DNA of 64,000 nt. Origin: Methylocystis sp. SC2 (lineage in GTDB: Bacteria > Pseudomonadota > Alphaproteobacteria > Rhizobiales > Beijerinckiaceae). The first letter of the stretch is position 1. Each line of letters opens with the position of its first letter. This document shows, piece after piece, positions 47,157 through 55,577 of this stretch. The position numbers were made by a program, and so were the translations under genes. Under the pieces are notes generated by a model. That model saw only the letters and a program-made list of their open reading frames with translations, ran no database searches and was not told the DNA's origin. Location: assembly GCF_000304315.1 (NCBI RefSeq), contig NC_018485.1:776501-840500 (forward strand), written 5' to 3'.

Positions 47157-47260
47157 GCCATTCCCGACGTGCGCGATGCGCGCGATCGGGAATCCAGAAT
47201 GAAACCCATCACTCGTGCCATTGCTCTGGATTCCCGGTCAGGCCTTCGGCCCGCCGGGAA
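47157..47260 (-). repeat. Dispersed palindromic repeat, copy 4, inverted and split by an IS
   Basis: Same repeat in the opposite orientation: hairpin TTCCCGACGTGCGCG... first, then the TTCCCGGTCAGGCC / GGCCCGCCGGGAA hairpin. It stops at GGGAA (47260); the missing last four bases TGAC are found at 48644-48647, immediately beyond the insertion sequence. Rejoined, the copy is 108 bp, the same size as the other three. Confidence 0.88.
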
Positions 47261-47267
47261 TGATGGG

Positions 47268-47281
47268 GTGGACGGCCCCGC
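47268..47281 (+). repeat. Left subterminal inverted repeat of the IS
   Basis: GTGGACGGCCCCGC, exact reverse complement of 48627-48640. Confidence 0.9.
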
Positions 47282-47343
47282 CTCAACGGCATCTAAAGTG
47301 CCAAGACGTGGTCGCCGGAGCGCCACAGAGAGGGAGGCCGTCC

Positions 47344-48387
47344 ATGAAGAAGTTTATCAGAATCGGGATTGATTTGGGCAAGCGGTATTTTCAAGTTCAC
47401 GCGCTGGTGAGCGAGGATGGGCGGGCCGTCACGCGCAAGCTGCGGCGGGATGGTTTTCTTGCTTTTTTCGCCGAGGCGGGGCCCTGCCTGATCGGCATGG
47501 AAGCCTGCGGCTCGGCGCATTATTGGGGACGCGAACTGCGCGCCATGGGCCATGACGTGCGCCTGATCCCGCCGATTTACGTCAAGCCCTATGTCAAGCG
47601 CGGCAAGAACGACGCGGTCGACGCCGCGGCGGTGTGCGAGGCCGTGTCGCGGCCAGACATGCGCTTCGTGCCGATCAAAAGCGCCGAGAACCAGGCGAGC
47701 TTGATGCTGCACAAGACGCGCGAGCTTCTGGTCAAGCAGCGCACCATGAGCGTCAATGCGCTGCGCGGACATCTCGCGGAGTTTGGCGTCGTCGCCGCCA
47801 AGGGCGTCGGCCATGCGGGCGAACTGCTGGAAAAAGCCAAGAATGACGCGACGCTTCCAGAAATCGCCAAGGCGACCGTAAAGATTTTCGTCCAGCAGCT
47901 GGAGGCGATCAGCGCCGCGATCGTCGCGCTCGATAAAGAGATCGCCAACGTCCATGCGCAAAGCGAGATCAGCAAATTGCTCGCCGGCGTCCCCGGCGTC
48001 GGCAAGATCGTCGCCACGGCGATCGTCGCCAGCGTCCCGGACCCCAGCGTCTTCAAATCCGCGCGCGACTTTGCCGCCTGGCTCGGCCTCACGCCCAGGC
48101 AAAACTCCAGCGGCGGCAAGGAAAAGCTCGGCGCCATCACCAAGCAGGGCAACCGCTATCTGCGCAAGCTGCTGACGCTCGGCGCGACCTCGCTGTTGCG
48201 CGTGGCCGGCAAACGCAACGGCGTTCTGCGCGATTGGCTCGTCGCCCTCCTGGCCAGGAAGCCGGCGCGGCTCGTGAGCCTCGCGCTCGCCAACAAGCTG
48301 GCGCGGATCATCTGGGCCATGATGACGACCGGCGAGGCCTTCCGAACCCAGATCATGGCGCGCGCAGGGAAGCCCTCGATGGCGTAA
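47344..48387 (+). CDS. IS110-family transposase (DEDD recombinase)
   Basis: 347 residues from the ATG at 47344, preceded by GAGAGGGAGG; the frame is open back to 47215 but that part crosses the IS end. The RuvC-like DEDD tetrad is D10 (GIDLGK), E53 (GMEACGS), D90 and D93 (KNDAVDAAAV). The C-terminal Tnp_20 domain has LLAGVPGVGKIVATAIVAS (helix-hairpin-helix-like) and PRQNSSGGKEKLG with the candidate catalytic Ser255/Ser256. All key residues are intact, so it should be active. Confidence 0.95.
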   Translation: MKKFIRIGIDLGKRYFQVHALVSEDGRAVTRKLRRDGFLAFFAEAGPCLIGMEACGSAHYWGRELRAMGHDVRLIPPIYVKPYVKRGKNDAVDAAAVCEAVSRPDMRFVPIKSAENQASLMLHKTRELLVKQRTMSVNALRGHLAEFGVVAAKGVGHAGELLEKAKNDATLPEIAKATVKIFVQQLEAISAAIVALDKEIANVHAQSEISKLLAGVPGVGKIVATAIVASVPDPSVFKSARDFAAWLGLTPRQNSSGGKEKLGAITKQGNRYLRKLLTLGATSLLRVAGKRNGVLRDWLVALLARKPARLVSLALANKLARIIWAMMTTGEAFRTQIMARAGKPSMA

Positions 48388-48626
48388 CCGTTCGAACCAT
48401 CCAGTTTGGCGAGGGCGAAACATCGACGTGATGAACGACAGGGTCGGAAACGACGACGAAGGACACTCCGCTACGTGTCACGTGCACAAAGCTCGCGGGA
48501 ATGATCAGGAGCCTTCGCAGTCGAACTTCATCAGGGCCAGCGGACATACGCGCCGCGCCAAAAGGCCGGACATATGACCGAAACCCGCCACCAGGTTCAC
48601 CGCGCCGACAAAAAACCGCTTGCCAA
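48388..48626 (+). ncRNA. Non-coding 3' region of the IS; candidate bridge-RNA locus
   Basis: 239 bp inside the IS with no gene-like frame. IS110-family elements encode a structured bridge RNA in their longer non-coding end, which for the IS1111 group is the 3' end. Short self-complementary stretches are present (for example GACACTCCGCTACGTGTCACGTG around 48465-48485). RNA boundaries and guide loops were not resolved by eye. Confidence 0.4.
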
Positions 48627-48640
48627 GCGGGGCCGTCCAC
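48627..48640 (-). repeat. Right subterminal inverted repeat of the IS
   Basis: GCGGGGCCGTCCAC, exact reverse complement of 47268-47281. Confidence 0.9.
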
Positions 48641-48692
48641 ATATGACAATTCGCAAGCGCCAATCATTGTGGCGCGATAAAGCGATCACGGC

Positions 48693-49682
48693 TTATGAAA
48701 TCAGCACCGCGGCGCCCTGCAGCCGGCCCTCGCGCAGATCGGCGAGCGCTTCATTCGCCTGCGCCAGAGGATAGCGCGTCGCATGCATGTTCAGCGGAAT
48801 CGTTGGCGCCAGCGCGAGGAACTCGCGCGCATCTTCGCGCGTGAGATTGGCGACCGAAAGCAGCCGCCGTTCCTCCCAGAGCAACGCATAGGGGAAGCTC
48901 GGAATGTCGCTCATGTGAATGCCGCCGCAGACGACCGCGCCGCCCTTCTTCGTCGCGGCGAGCGCGCGCGGAACCAGTGCGCCGATCGGCGCGAAAATCA
49001 GCGCGGCGTCGAGCGGCTCCGGCGCTGGCGCGTCGGAATCCTGCGCCGACGCCGCGCCGAGCGACAGCGCGAAATCGGCCGCCGCCTGATCGCCGGGCCG
49101 AACGAAGGCATGCACGCGCTTGCCTTGGGCGATCGCGACCTGGGCGATGATATGCGCGGCGGCGCCGAAGCCGTAAATGCCGATTACGTCCGCCGGCCCC
49201 GCCATCTTCAGCGTGCGCCAGCCGATGAGGCCCGCGCACAGCAGCGGCGCGAGCGTCGCCGGATCGCCGATCTCGGGCAACGGGAAACAGTAGGACGCGT
49301 CGGCGATCGTATGGCTCGCATAGCCGCCATCGCGCGTGTATCCGGTGAAGAGCGGATCGTCGCACAGATTTTCGCGCGCGCTCGCGCAGTAGGGGCAATG
49401 TCCGCAGGTATGGCCGAGCCAGGGAACGCCGACCCGCTGTCCAAGCGAGAAGCCGGTTACGCCAGAACCGATCGCGTCGACGCGCCCGACGATCTCGTGG
49501 CCCGGAACGATCGGCAGCTTCGGCCGGGTCAGTTCACCGTCGACGACATGAAGATCGGTGCGGCAAACGCCGCAAGCCTCGATCTTGAGCCGCAACTCGC
49601 CGACGCCGGGCGACGGGATCGGCCGCTCCTCCATGACGAGCGGCGCATGGGGCGCCGGCAGGACCATCGCCGACATCGTCAT
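48693..49682 (-). CDS. Zinc-dependent alcohol dehydrogenase
   Basis: 329 residues, overlapping the GNAT stop by 4 bp. Catalytic zinc ligands lie in CGVCRTDLH and GHE (VPGHEIVG); the structural zinc site is CGHCPYCASARENLC. The nucleotide-binding turn is IYGFGAAAH (GxGxxxH, altered from GxGxxG). It belongs to the AdhP/AdhA-like MDR group; NAD(P)-linked oxidation of a primary alcohol or aldehyde reduction is likely, but the substrate is unknown. Confidence 0.9.
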   Translation of the reverse strand: MTMSAMVLPAPHAPLVMEERPIPSPGVGELRLKIEACGVCRTDLHVVDGELTRPKLPIVPGHEIVGRVDAIGSGVTGFSLGQRVGVPWLGHTCGHCPYCASARENLCDDPLFTGYTRDGGYASHTIADASYCFPLPEIGDPATLAPLLCAGLIGWRTLKMAGPADVIGIYGFGAAAHIIAQVAIAQGKRVHAFVRPGDQAAADFALSLGAASAQDSDAPAPEPLDAALIFAPIGALVPRALAATKKGGAVVCGGIHMSDIPSFPYALLWEERRLLSVANLTREDAREFLALAPTIPLNMHATRYPLAQANEALADLREGRLQGAAVLIS

Positions 49683-50110
49683 GGCAGCGGCTTTCTGAAA
49701 AAAAGCCGCGCATGACCGGGCGGAAAATCCTCAATTTCGCCCGCGCGGGTAAATCCGAGAGCTTCGTAGAAGGCGGACGCCTTCGGATCGAATGTGTCGA
49801 CATAGAGTCCGACGCAGCCGCGCTCCCTGGCGATCCGCTCGGCTTCCGCGATCAGCCGGCGTCCCGAGCCACGCCCGCGCTGAGACTGCTCGACCCACAG
49901 ATGGCGAATATAGAACCAGCGCCAGTGCGACACGCCGTTCAGGCCGGCGACGAGAAGCCCCTCCGGATCACGCGCGACGATGCAGACGGGCGCCTCGTCG
50001 CGCGGCCCGAACCGAATCGCAATCTCTTCGCCGAGCCTCGCCGCAAGCTCGGCCGACTCGGTCGGTTCGATCGACAGACCGATCTTCTCAATCTCGTCGT
50101 CTTTGATCAT
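49679..50110 (-). CDS. GNAT-family N-acetyltransferase
   Basis: 143 residues. IRHLWVEQSQRGRGSGRRLIAEAERIA holds the acetyl-CoA loop (RGRGSG), and DTFDPKASAFYEALGFTRAGEIEDFPPGHARLFF is the C-terminal motif B region. It is coupled to the alcohol dehydrogenase by a 4-bp overlap. The substrate is unknown. It is divergent from the deacetylase gene, with starts about 10 bp apart. Confidence 0.88.
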   Translation of the reverse strand: MIKDDEIEKIGLSIEPTESAELAARLGEEIAIRFGPRDEAPVCIVARDPEGLLVAGLNGVSHWRWFYIRHLWVEQSQRGRGSGRRLIAEAERIARERGCVGLYVDTFDPKASAFYEALGFTRAGEIEDFPPGHARLFFRKPLP

Positions 50111-50119
50111 GATCGAATC

Positions 50120-51091
50120 GTGAGACCCGTCCTCGTCCTGCTAGTGTGGGCCTGCGTCGCCTGCGCCGCAACGGCCCGCGGCGAGGATGACTACTGCGCG
50201 CCCGTCGACATCGCGCCAGGGCCCGCGCCGACCGGCGCGCGGGTGCGCGATTATGCGCCGGTCTTCGAACGCTGCGCCAACGGCCGCGGCGAATTGCGAC
50301 TCGCCGTCCGGCGCATGAGCGTCGACGGAACGCCCCTTCTCCTCACCGTCGATCCGCAGTCACTGCAGACGTCGCTGGAGCGCGCGGCATGCTGGCGGTG
50401 CGAAGAAACAAGCGATGCGGCGCAGGCCGAGACGCGCTATCTCCAGGCGCTGCATCCGCCAGATGATCCGACGCGTCCGCCGGCGCTCGTCAACGCCGGC
50501 CTAATTCACGGCGCCGGCGGCGGCGCCTTTGTGACCGGCGACCTCTGTCCGAGCCGCAAGCCGCTGGACCGCGCCTTTTTCGAGGAACTCGCGGCGCAGG
50601 GGCCGCGCACGCCCGTGATGCTCGCCGTCTCCGGCGGCTGGATCGCCCGCCACGGCGCCGATTTCGCCTGGCTGCGCGAGAAGGCGCGCGGCGGCGCGCT
50701 CGACATCGTCTGGGCCAATCATTCCTACAGCCATCCCTATGTTCGCCGCCTTCCGGACGCGCGGAATTACTTCCTGCGGCCGGGCGTGGACGTCGCTCGC
50801 GAGATTTTCGAGACGGAAAAGCTCATCATCGCCCAAGGCGAAACGCCGTCGGTATTTTTTCGCTTTCCGGGACTCGTCGCCGACGCCGCGCTGCTGGAGA
50901 CCGTTCGCAGCCGGCATCTCATCCCGCTCGGCGCCGACTCCTGGCTGGCGCTCGGCCTAAGGCCACGCCCGGGCTCGATCGTGCTCGTGCATCCCAACGG
51001 CAATGAGCCGATCGGGATAAAGCTGTTTTCACGGCTGATGCGGACCGGCGCGATGCCGCTGCCCCTGCGCCCGATCAATGAGGCGCCATGA
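50120..51091 (+). CDS. Secreted polysaccharide deacetylase (NodB-like)
   Basis: 323 residues from a GTG at 50120 that begins a clear signal peptide (RPVLVLLVWACVACAATARG); the open frame goes back to 49712 but only as antisense of the GNAT gene. The NodB fold shows an Asp motif (FVTGDLCPS), the HxxxH metal pair in WANHSYSHPYVRR, and late blocks FFRFPGLVAD and VLVHPNGNEPIG. The first motif departs from the canonical TFDDGP, so activity is uncertain. It may act on a cell-envelope glycan. Confidence 0.8.
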   Translation: MRPVLVLLVWACVACAATARGEDDYCAPVDIAPGPAPTGARVRDYAPVFERCANGRGELRLAVRRMSVDGTPLLLTVDPQSLQTSLERAACWRCEETSDAAQAETRYLQALHPPDDPTRPPALVNAGLIHGAGGGAFVTGDLCPSRKPLDRAFFEELAAQGPRTPVMLAVSGGWIARHGADFAWLREKARGGALDIVWANHSYSHPYVRRLPDARNYFLRPGVDVAREIFETEKLIIAQGETPSVFFRFPGLVADAALLETVRSRHLIPLGADSWLALGLRPRPGSIVLVHPNGNEPIGIKLFSRLMRTGAMPLPLRPINEAP

Positions 51092-51109
51092 GCCAGCTAT
51101 TTGTTGAGC

Positions 51110-51526
51110 CTATTTGACGAGATTAACTGTGTAGTTGTTGTAGCTGCCGATGTATTTCTCGCGGAAGCCGACCGTCCGGCATGTCGGCGAGCAACAGGTG
51201 TTGATGCACCACTCATAGGCGCTTGGCGGCACGCAAATGTTGAAGGGGCCGCTCCACTTCGTCCCGTCGCTCGATTCGGCGTAATAATAATAATAAGTAT
51301 TAACGCTCTGGAGGTCGCCGCCGAAAACGGTTTTGATCTGGCCGGGCTCCAGTTTCCACCACCCCTTTTTCGTCCAGTCGCCGCCGTCTGAACAGCCCGG
51401 CGAATACCAGAGAAACGACACCCAGACCGTGGCGCTGGTTTTATTGCGGAACTTGAACCAGGCCTGCGCGGCGTTCGGCGCGTAGACGATGCTGAGCGTG
51501 GCCAATAGGATCAAAAATCTGCGCAT
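51110..51526 (-). CDS. Secreted DUF1036-like protein
   Basis: 138 residues: signal peptide (ILLATLSIVYAPNAAQA), then WFKFRNKTSATVWVSFLWYSPGC and KKGWWKLEPGQIKTVFGGDL, the pattern of DUF1036. Six cysteines (including NTCCSPTCRTV) suggest disulfides. A run of Tyr (NTYYYYYAES) is notable. Function is unknown. Confidence 0.75.
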   Translation of the reverse strand: MRRFLILLATLSIVYAPNAAQAWFKFRNKTSATVWVSFLWYSPGCSDGGDWTKKGWWKLEPGQIKTVFGGDLQSVNTYYYYYAESSDGTKWSGPFNICVPPSAYEWCINTCCSPTCRTVGFREKYIGSYNNYTVNLVK

Positions 51527-51569
51527 GGTCCCCTCCCCTGCGAAAATGCGCGGGACGCGATCGAAAAAA

Positions 51570-51863
51570 TTAAGGCTTGGGCGTGGGCTGGGCCGCGGGA
51601 TCGAGGCGGATGGACCGCGCCTTGGTGGGAACTTGCGGCTCTTTGGAAACTTCGCCGACGCCGGGCCGGGCGTCCTCCTCCCCGGAGACGGGCTTCTTTC
51701 TCTGCGGCGCGGGTTCTTCCTTGAGAGGCGCCTTTTCGCCGAAGTGCTCCGTCGGGCTCACGGCGGCGTCGGACGGGGTTCGGCGTTGAGCCTCCGCCGT
51801 CGCGCTCCCAAGAAAAATTGCGGCGCTAAGCGCGGCGATAAGCCAACGATGAGGGCTTGCCAA
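51570..51863 (-). CDS. Small secreted Pro/Lys/Glu-rich protein
   Basis: 97 residues with a signal peptide (LIAALSAAIFLGSATAEA) and an otherwise low-complexity, probably disordered chain rich in Pro, Lys, Glu and Ala. No domain was recognised. It lies upstream of the DUF1036-like gene on the same strand (43-bp gap). Confidence 0.6.
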   Translation of the reverse strand: MASPHRWLIAALSAAIFLGSATAEAQRRTPSDAAVSPTEHFGEKAPLKEEPAPQRKKPVSGEEDARPGVGEVSKEPQVPTKARSIRLDPAAQPTPKP

Positions 51864-52210
51864 TGGGACCTCCTAAATTCTGTTCCGAATATGGACGCGC
51901 GACAAAAAAACGATTGATCAAGCGACGCTAGGCCTGACGCTCGCCGCCGTCAACGTCCGTTTGGCTTGCCCTCAGGCGATGGGGGTCAGCCCTGATCCTC
52001 ATGGCGCCGCGTCGCCAAATCCCTTACATTGACAAGGTTTCCGGCGGCTCTTATCTCTCCGGCGGAAACGCCGCGTCGATCTCGGCGCTCCGCCGTTGGC
52101 GCGACGTCGCAGGCGGATGTTATTCATGCCTTATGCGACGTTCCGCCGGCCGCCGTTCCCCGGCGCGCCGAGAAGGCGGCAGACGCTGCTCGGGAGAAAG
52201 GTTCGCAAGG
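51864..52210. promoter_or_regulatory. 347-bp intergenic region upstream of secA
   Basis: It separates the leftward small secreted genes from secA. An open frame in the secA phase reaches back to 52001, but its sequence is not SecA-like. Apart from the candidate promoter listed separately no structured RNA or repeat was recognised. Confidence 0.4.
52029..52056 (+). promoter_or_regulatory. Candidate sigma-70-type promoter of secA
   Basis: TTGACA at 52029-52034 and TTATCT at 52051-52056 with a 16-bp spacer. It lies about 155 bp before the secA start. The perfect -35 makes it the best candidate in the gap, but there is no experimental support. Confidence 0.4.
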
Positions 52211-55033
52211 ATGATCGGCGCACTCGCCAAGAAGATTTTCGGCACGGCTAACGACCGCCGCCTCAAGACCTACGCGCCGAAGGTCAACGCGATCAACGCC
52301 CTGGAGGCGGACGTCGAAGCGCTGACCGACGAGGCGCTGAAGGACCGAACCCGCCAGTTCCGCGAAGAGCTCGCCGCCGGCAAGACGCTGGACGATCTCC
52401 TCGTCCCCGCCTTCGCCACGGTGCGCGAGGCGGCCAAGCGCACCCTCGGCCAGCGCCATTTCGACGTTCAGCTCATCGGCGGCATGGTGCTGCATGAAGG
52501 CGCGATCGCCGAGATGCGCACCGGCGAAGGCAAGACTCTCGTTGCGACGCTCGCCGTCTATCTCAACGCCCTCGCCGGCAAAGGCGTCCATGTCGTCACG
52601 GTGAACGACTATCTCGCCAAGCGCGACTCCGAATGGATGGGGCAGATCTACAGGTTTCTCGGCATGAGCGTCGGGGTCGTGGTGCATGACCTCATGGACG
52701 AGGATCGCGCCGCCGCCTACGCCTGCGACATCACTTACGGCACCAACAACGAATTCGGCTTCGACTATCTGCGCGACAATATGAAATATGAATTCTCGCA
52801 GATGGTTCAGCGCGGACATAATTACGCGATCGTCGACGAAGTGGACTCGATCCTCATCGACGAGGCGCGCACGCCGCTCATCATCTCGGGCGCCATCGAC
52901 GACAAATCCGATCTCTACAACACGATCGACAGGCTGGTCCCCAAGCTCAATGCCGACGACTTCGAACTCGACGAGAAGCAGCGCACGGTTCATCTGACCG
53001 ACGCCGGCAATGAGCATATGGAAGAGCTGCTGACCGCGGCCGGCGCGCTGACCGAAGGCGCGCTTTACGAAGCGCACAACGTCACGCTCGTGCACCACGT
53101 CAACCAGGCGCTGCGCGCGCATAAGCTCTTCCAGAAGGACAAGGATTACATCGTCCGCAAGGGCGAGGTGGTCATCATCGACGAATTCACCGGCCGCATG
53201 ATGCCGGGCCGCCGCTATTCGGAAGGCCTGCATCAGGCGCTCGAGGCGAAGGAGCGTGTTCAGGTTCAGCCTGAAAACGTCACGCTCGCGTCCATCACCT
53301 TCCAAAATTACTTTCGTCTCTACGGCAAACTCGCCGGCATGACCGGCACGGCGGCGACGGAGGCGAATGAATTCGCCGAAATCTACAAGCTGGACGTGGT
53401 CGAAATTCCGACGAACCGCCCCGTCTGCCGTCTCGACGAGGATGATGAGGTCTATCGCACGTCCAAGGAGAAGCTCGGCGCGATCGCCGCCGAGATCCAG
53501 GACGCGAACGGGCGGATGCAGCCGCTGCTCGTCGGCACGACGTCGATCGAAAAGTCGGAGCAGCTGGCGGAATTCCTGCTCGCGCAGGGCTATACGATGA
53601 TCGACTTCGTCGATCCCAAGGGACTGACCAAGCTCTATGAGGCGGCGCGTTCCGGCAAGCCGTCGAAGCTTTTCGCGGTGCTCAACGCGCGCTTCCACGA
53701 GCAGGAAGCCTATATCGTCGCGGAAGCCGGCGTGCCCGGCGCGATCACCATCGCCACCAATATGGCCGGCCGCGGCACCGACATTCAGCTGGGCGGCAAC
53801 GTCGAGATGCGCGTGTCGCAGGAATGCGCCGGCCTCGAAGGCGATGCGCGCGCCCAGAAGGAAGCGGAAATCCGCGAGGAGGTCGCGGACTTCAAGGAGA
53901 AGGCGATCGCCGCCGGCGGCCTCTACATCATCGGCACCGAGCGCCATGAGAGCCGGCGCATCGACAATCAGCTGCGCGGCCGCTCCGGACGCCAGGGCGA
54001 CCCTGGCCGCTCGAAATTCTTCCTGTCGCTGCAGGACGACCTCATGCGCATCTTCGGCTCCGAGCGCATGGATTCGATGCTGGTGAAGCTCGGCCTGCAG
54101 GAGGGCGAAGCGATCGTCCATCCGTGGATCAACAAGGCGATCGAGAAGGCGCAGCATAAGGTCGAAGCGCGCAACTTCGACATCCGCAAGAACATCCTCA
54201 AATTCGACAACGTCATGAACGACCAGCGCAAGGTGATCTTCGAGCGCCGGCTGGAAATCATGGATGAGGAGAGCGTCGAGGAGCAGACCGCCGACATGCG
54301 CGCCGACGTGATCGATGCGATGGTGTCGCAGCACATCCCCCATGACGCCTACGCCGAGGCCTGGGACGTCGACGGGCTGGCGGCGGACGTCAAAACGAAG
54401 CTCAATCTGGATCTGCCGGTCGCCGACTGGGCGAAGGAAGAGGGCATCGCCGACGAGGAGCTCAAGGAGCGTCTGCTGGAGGCGGCCGACGCCGCATACG
54501 CCGAGCGCGTCGAAAAGAACACCGAGCCGCTGATGCGCATGATCGAGAAGCAGGTCGTCCTGCAGTCTCTCGATACGCTGTGGCGCGAACATCTCATCGC
54601 GCTCGACCATCTTCGGCAGGTGATCGGCTGGCGCGGCATGGCGCAGCGCGATCCGCTCAACGAGTACAAGTCCGAAGCGCTCGAGCTCTTCAAGAGCCTG
54701 ATGACGCGGTGGGACGAAACGGTGACCACGCAGCTGATGCGCGTCGAAGTGTCCTTTGAGGCTCCGCCCTCCGCGCCGCCGGAGCTGCCGCCGATGGAAA
54801 TGTCGCATCCAAATCCAGAGGCGCTGATCGGCGGCGGACAGCAGCTTGCGCTCGATGAACTCAATACGCGTCTCGCGGGGGTCGATTTCTCGGCGCGCGG
54901 GCTCGCGGTCAGCGAAGCGCCCACTGCGCGCGACGCGTCCAATCCCGCCACTTGGGGCAAGGTCGGCCGCAATGAGCCCTGCCCTTGCGGCTCAGGTAAG
55001 AAATACAAGCACTGCCACGGCGCTCTTGTCTAA
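52211..55033 (+). CDS. secA: Protein translocase ATPase SecA
   Basis: 940 residues from the ATG at 52211, where typical SecA sequence begins ([16 protein letters not shown]). It shows Walker [18 protein letters not shown]-like Walker [20 protein letters not shown], second [19 protein letters not shown] and [11 protein letters not shown], and a C-terminal SEC-C zinc motif ([15 protein letters not shown]) that binds SecB. It drives preprotein export through SecYEG. Confidence 0.97.
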   Translation: MIGALAKKIFGTANDRRLKTYAPKVNAINALEADVEALTDEALKDRTRQFREELAAGKTLDDLLVPAFATVREAAKRTLGQRHFDVQLIGGMVLHEGAIAEMRTGEGKTLVATLAVYLNALAGKGVHVVTVNDYLAKRDSEWMGQIYRFLGMSVGVVVHDLMDEDRAAAYACDITYGTNNEFGFDYLRDNMKYEFSQMVQRGHNYAIVDEVDSILIDEARTPLIISGAIDDKSDLYNTIDRLVPKLNADDFELDEKQRTVHLTDAGNEHMEELLTAAGALTEGALYEAHNVTLVHHVNQALRAHKLFQKDKDYIVRKGEVVIIDEFTGRMMPGRRYSEGLHQALEAKERVQVQPENVTLASITFQNYFRLYGKLAGMTGTAATEANEFAEIYKLDVVEIPTNRPVCRLDEDDEVYRTSKEKLGAIAAEIQDANGRMQPLLVGTTSIEKSEQLAEFLLAQGYTMIDFVDPKGLTKLYEAARSGKPSKLFAVLNARFHEQEAYIVAEAGVPGAITIATNMAGRGTDIQLGGNVEMRVSQECAGLEGDARAQKEAEIREEVADFKEKAIAAGGLYIIGTERHESRRIDNQLRGRSGRQGDPGRSKFFLSLQDDLMRIFGSERMDSMLVKLGLQEGEAIVHPWINKAIEKAQHKVEARNFDIRKNILKFDNVMNDQRKVIFERRLEIMDEESVEEQTADMRADVIDAMVSQHIPHDAYAEAWDVDGLAADVKTKLNLDLPVADWAKEEGIADEELKERLLEAADAAYAERVEKNTEPLMRMIEKQVVLQSLDTLWREHLIALDHLRQVIGWRGMAQRDPLNEYKSEALELFKSLMTRWDETVTTQLMRVEVSFEAPPSAPPELPPMEMSHPNPEALIGGGQQLALDELNTRLAGVDFSARGLAVSEAPTARDASNPATWGKVGRNEPCPCGSGKKYKHCHGALV

Positions 55034-55049
55034 GCCGAGGCGGACAGCG

Positions 55050-55496
55050 ATGTGGAAGATCAGCGTCTCGGCTCTCCTGTCGACGCTGGCGTCTTCCGCA
55101 TCGGCAAGCGTCGAATGGGTGCAGGTCTCCAAGGACGATTTCTCGACAGTCTACATGGACCCCGGCTCGCGTCGGACCTCGCCCGACGGAATCGTCACGG
55201 TCGACGCGCTGACGGATTACGACGCCGCCTCGCCAAAAGCCGCCGCATTCGGCCTTGCCGAAAAGGGGCTGTCGGAAATCGAAAAAGTGTCGCTCGATTG
55301 CGCCAATCGGAAATACCGGTCCGAGGGCGGCGGCTGGCGCCAGGGCCAGATGGGCCAAGGAAGGATCACCAAGCCTTATCCGCCGAAGGACGAATGGTCG
55401 CCGGTTCCGCCCTATTATGACGGACTCTTCGCCAAGGTCTGCGCGAGCAGGTCCTCGGATGAGCGGTCGGATCGATTTGAACCGTCTGGCGCCTGA
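55050..55496 (+). CDS. Secreted protein resembling surface-adhesin E family
   Basis: 148 residues from the ATG at 55050, 16 bp after secA. A signal peptide (ISVSALLSTLASSASA) is followed by VEWVQVSKDDFSTVYMDPGSRR and DYDAASPKA, the pattern of the small periplasmic surface-adhesin-E-like family, with a Cys pair (SLDCANRKY; FAKVCASR). Function is unknown. It may share the secA transcript. Confidence 0.6.
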   Translation: MWKISVSALLSTLASSASASVEWVQVSKDDFSTVYMDPGSRRTSPDGIVTVDALTDYDAASPKAAAFGLAEKGLSEIEKVSLDCANRKYRSEGGGWRQGQMGQGRITKPYPPKDEWSPVPPYYDGLFAKVCASRSSDERSDRFEPSGA

Positions 55497-55577
55497 GAAT
55501 ATAAGCGCAACGCGGTTGAAGCGCCGCCGTCCCGCGTTCGCGGGCAAGCGGCCGCCGCGGGTTTCCAGGAGCTTGTC

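Larger units (their letters stand above)
47261..48643 (+). mobile_element. IS110-family (IS1111-group) insertion sequence, ~1383 bp
   Basis: One DEDD transposase gene flanked by subterminal 14-bp perfect inverted repeats, GTGGACGGCCCCGC at 47268-47281 and GCGGGGCCGTCCAC at 48627-48640. They sit 7 bp inside the left end and 3 bp inside the right end, as described for the IS1111 group. Removing 47261-48643 restores the palindromic repeat's end (GGGAA + TGAC). The outer boundaries could shift by up to 3 bp because TGA occurs at both junctions. There is no other target duplication. About 256 bp of non-coding DNA follow the gene, again typical for this group. The element appears intact. Confidence 0.9.

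Noticed and set aside
52124..54808. An 894-codon antisense frame across secA
   Set aside because: Same GC-driven shadow effect; secA is intact and unmistakable.
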